Below are positions 5,785 through 5,815 of a DNA stretch of 5,815 nucleotides, piece by piece (the first letter of the stretch is position 1; the number at the start of each line of letters is the position of its first letter). Origin of the DNA: Sulfurimonas sp. (GTDB lineage: Bacteria; Campylobacterota; Campylobacteria; Campylobacterales; Sulfurimonadaceae); assembly GCA_027858865.1 (NCBI GenBank), contig JAQIBW010000313.1, positions 1 through 5,815 of the forward strand, in the 5' to 3' direction. Under the pieces are notes generated by a model, which worked only from the letters and a program-made list of their open reading frames with translations, was not told the origin of the DNA and searched no databases. The position numbers were made by a program, and so were the translations under genes.

Positions 5785-5815
5785 ATTTCCTTCTTAATAT
5801 ATAATAAACAGCATT

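Overview
The window looks like part of the chromosome of an AT-rich Campylobacterota (epsilonproteobacterial) organism, most likely near Sulfurimonas. This is inferred from the low GC content, TAA as the terminal stop of every gene, A-rich leaders with AAGG-type ribosome binding sites, a periplasmic/outer-membrane porin of the type common in that group, and a sulfur-handling gene pair. No rRNA or marker gene is present to confirm it.

Layout, left to right. Positions 1-531 (+) hold the 3' end of a rhodanese-domain gene, which overlaps by one base (TAATG) a DsrE-family sulfur-carrier-like gene. The DsrE reading frame is interrupted by an in-frame TAA at 370-372. Positions 551-919 (-) encode an ArsR-family repressor with a well-formed promoter. 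It is divergent from a class I SAM-dependent methyltransferase (1054-1677, +). A Pho-box-like tandem repeat and a -10 element then precede an outer-membrane porin (1740-2954, +), which ends at a strong 10-bp hairpin. A soluble PAS-PAS-GGDEF diguanylate cyclase follows (about 3120-4367, +), also interrupted by an in-frame TAA (4173-4175) that removes the end of the catalytic domain. A membrane fatty-acid desaturase (4364-5719, -) converges on it; the two stop codons share the four bases TTAA, inside a long inverted repeat. The last 96 bases hold the desaturase leader: twin TATAAT repeats, a hairpin and a possible 9-codon leader peptide.

Functionally, the left part suggests thiol/persulfide handling (rhodanese plus DsrE) beside a small-molecule-responsive repressor and a methyltransferase that may act on a thiol or metalloid. 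The middle part is an envelope porin, possibly controlled by phosphate. The right part combines c-di-GMP signalling with oxygen-dependent membrane-lipid desaturation. I see no CRISPR array, insertion sequence, tRNA or phage element, and no gene-free stretch over about 160 bases. The most notable feature is that two otherwise intact genes each carry one in-frame TAA with conserved coding sequence continuing beyond it. No clearly novel multi-gene system is visible.
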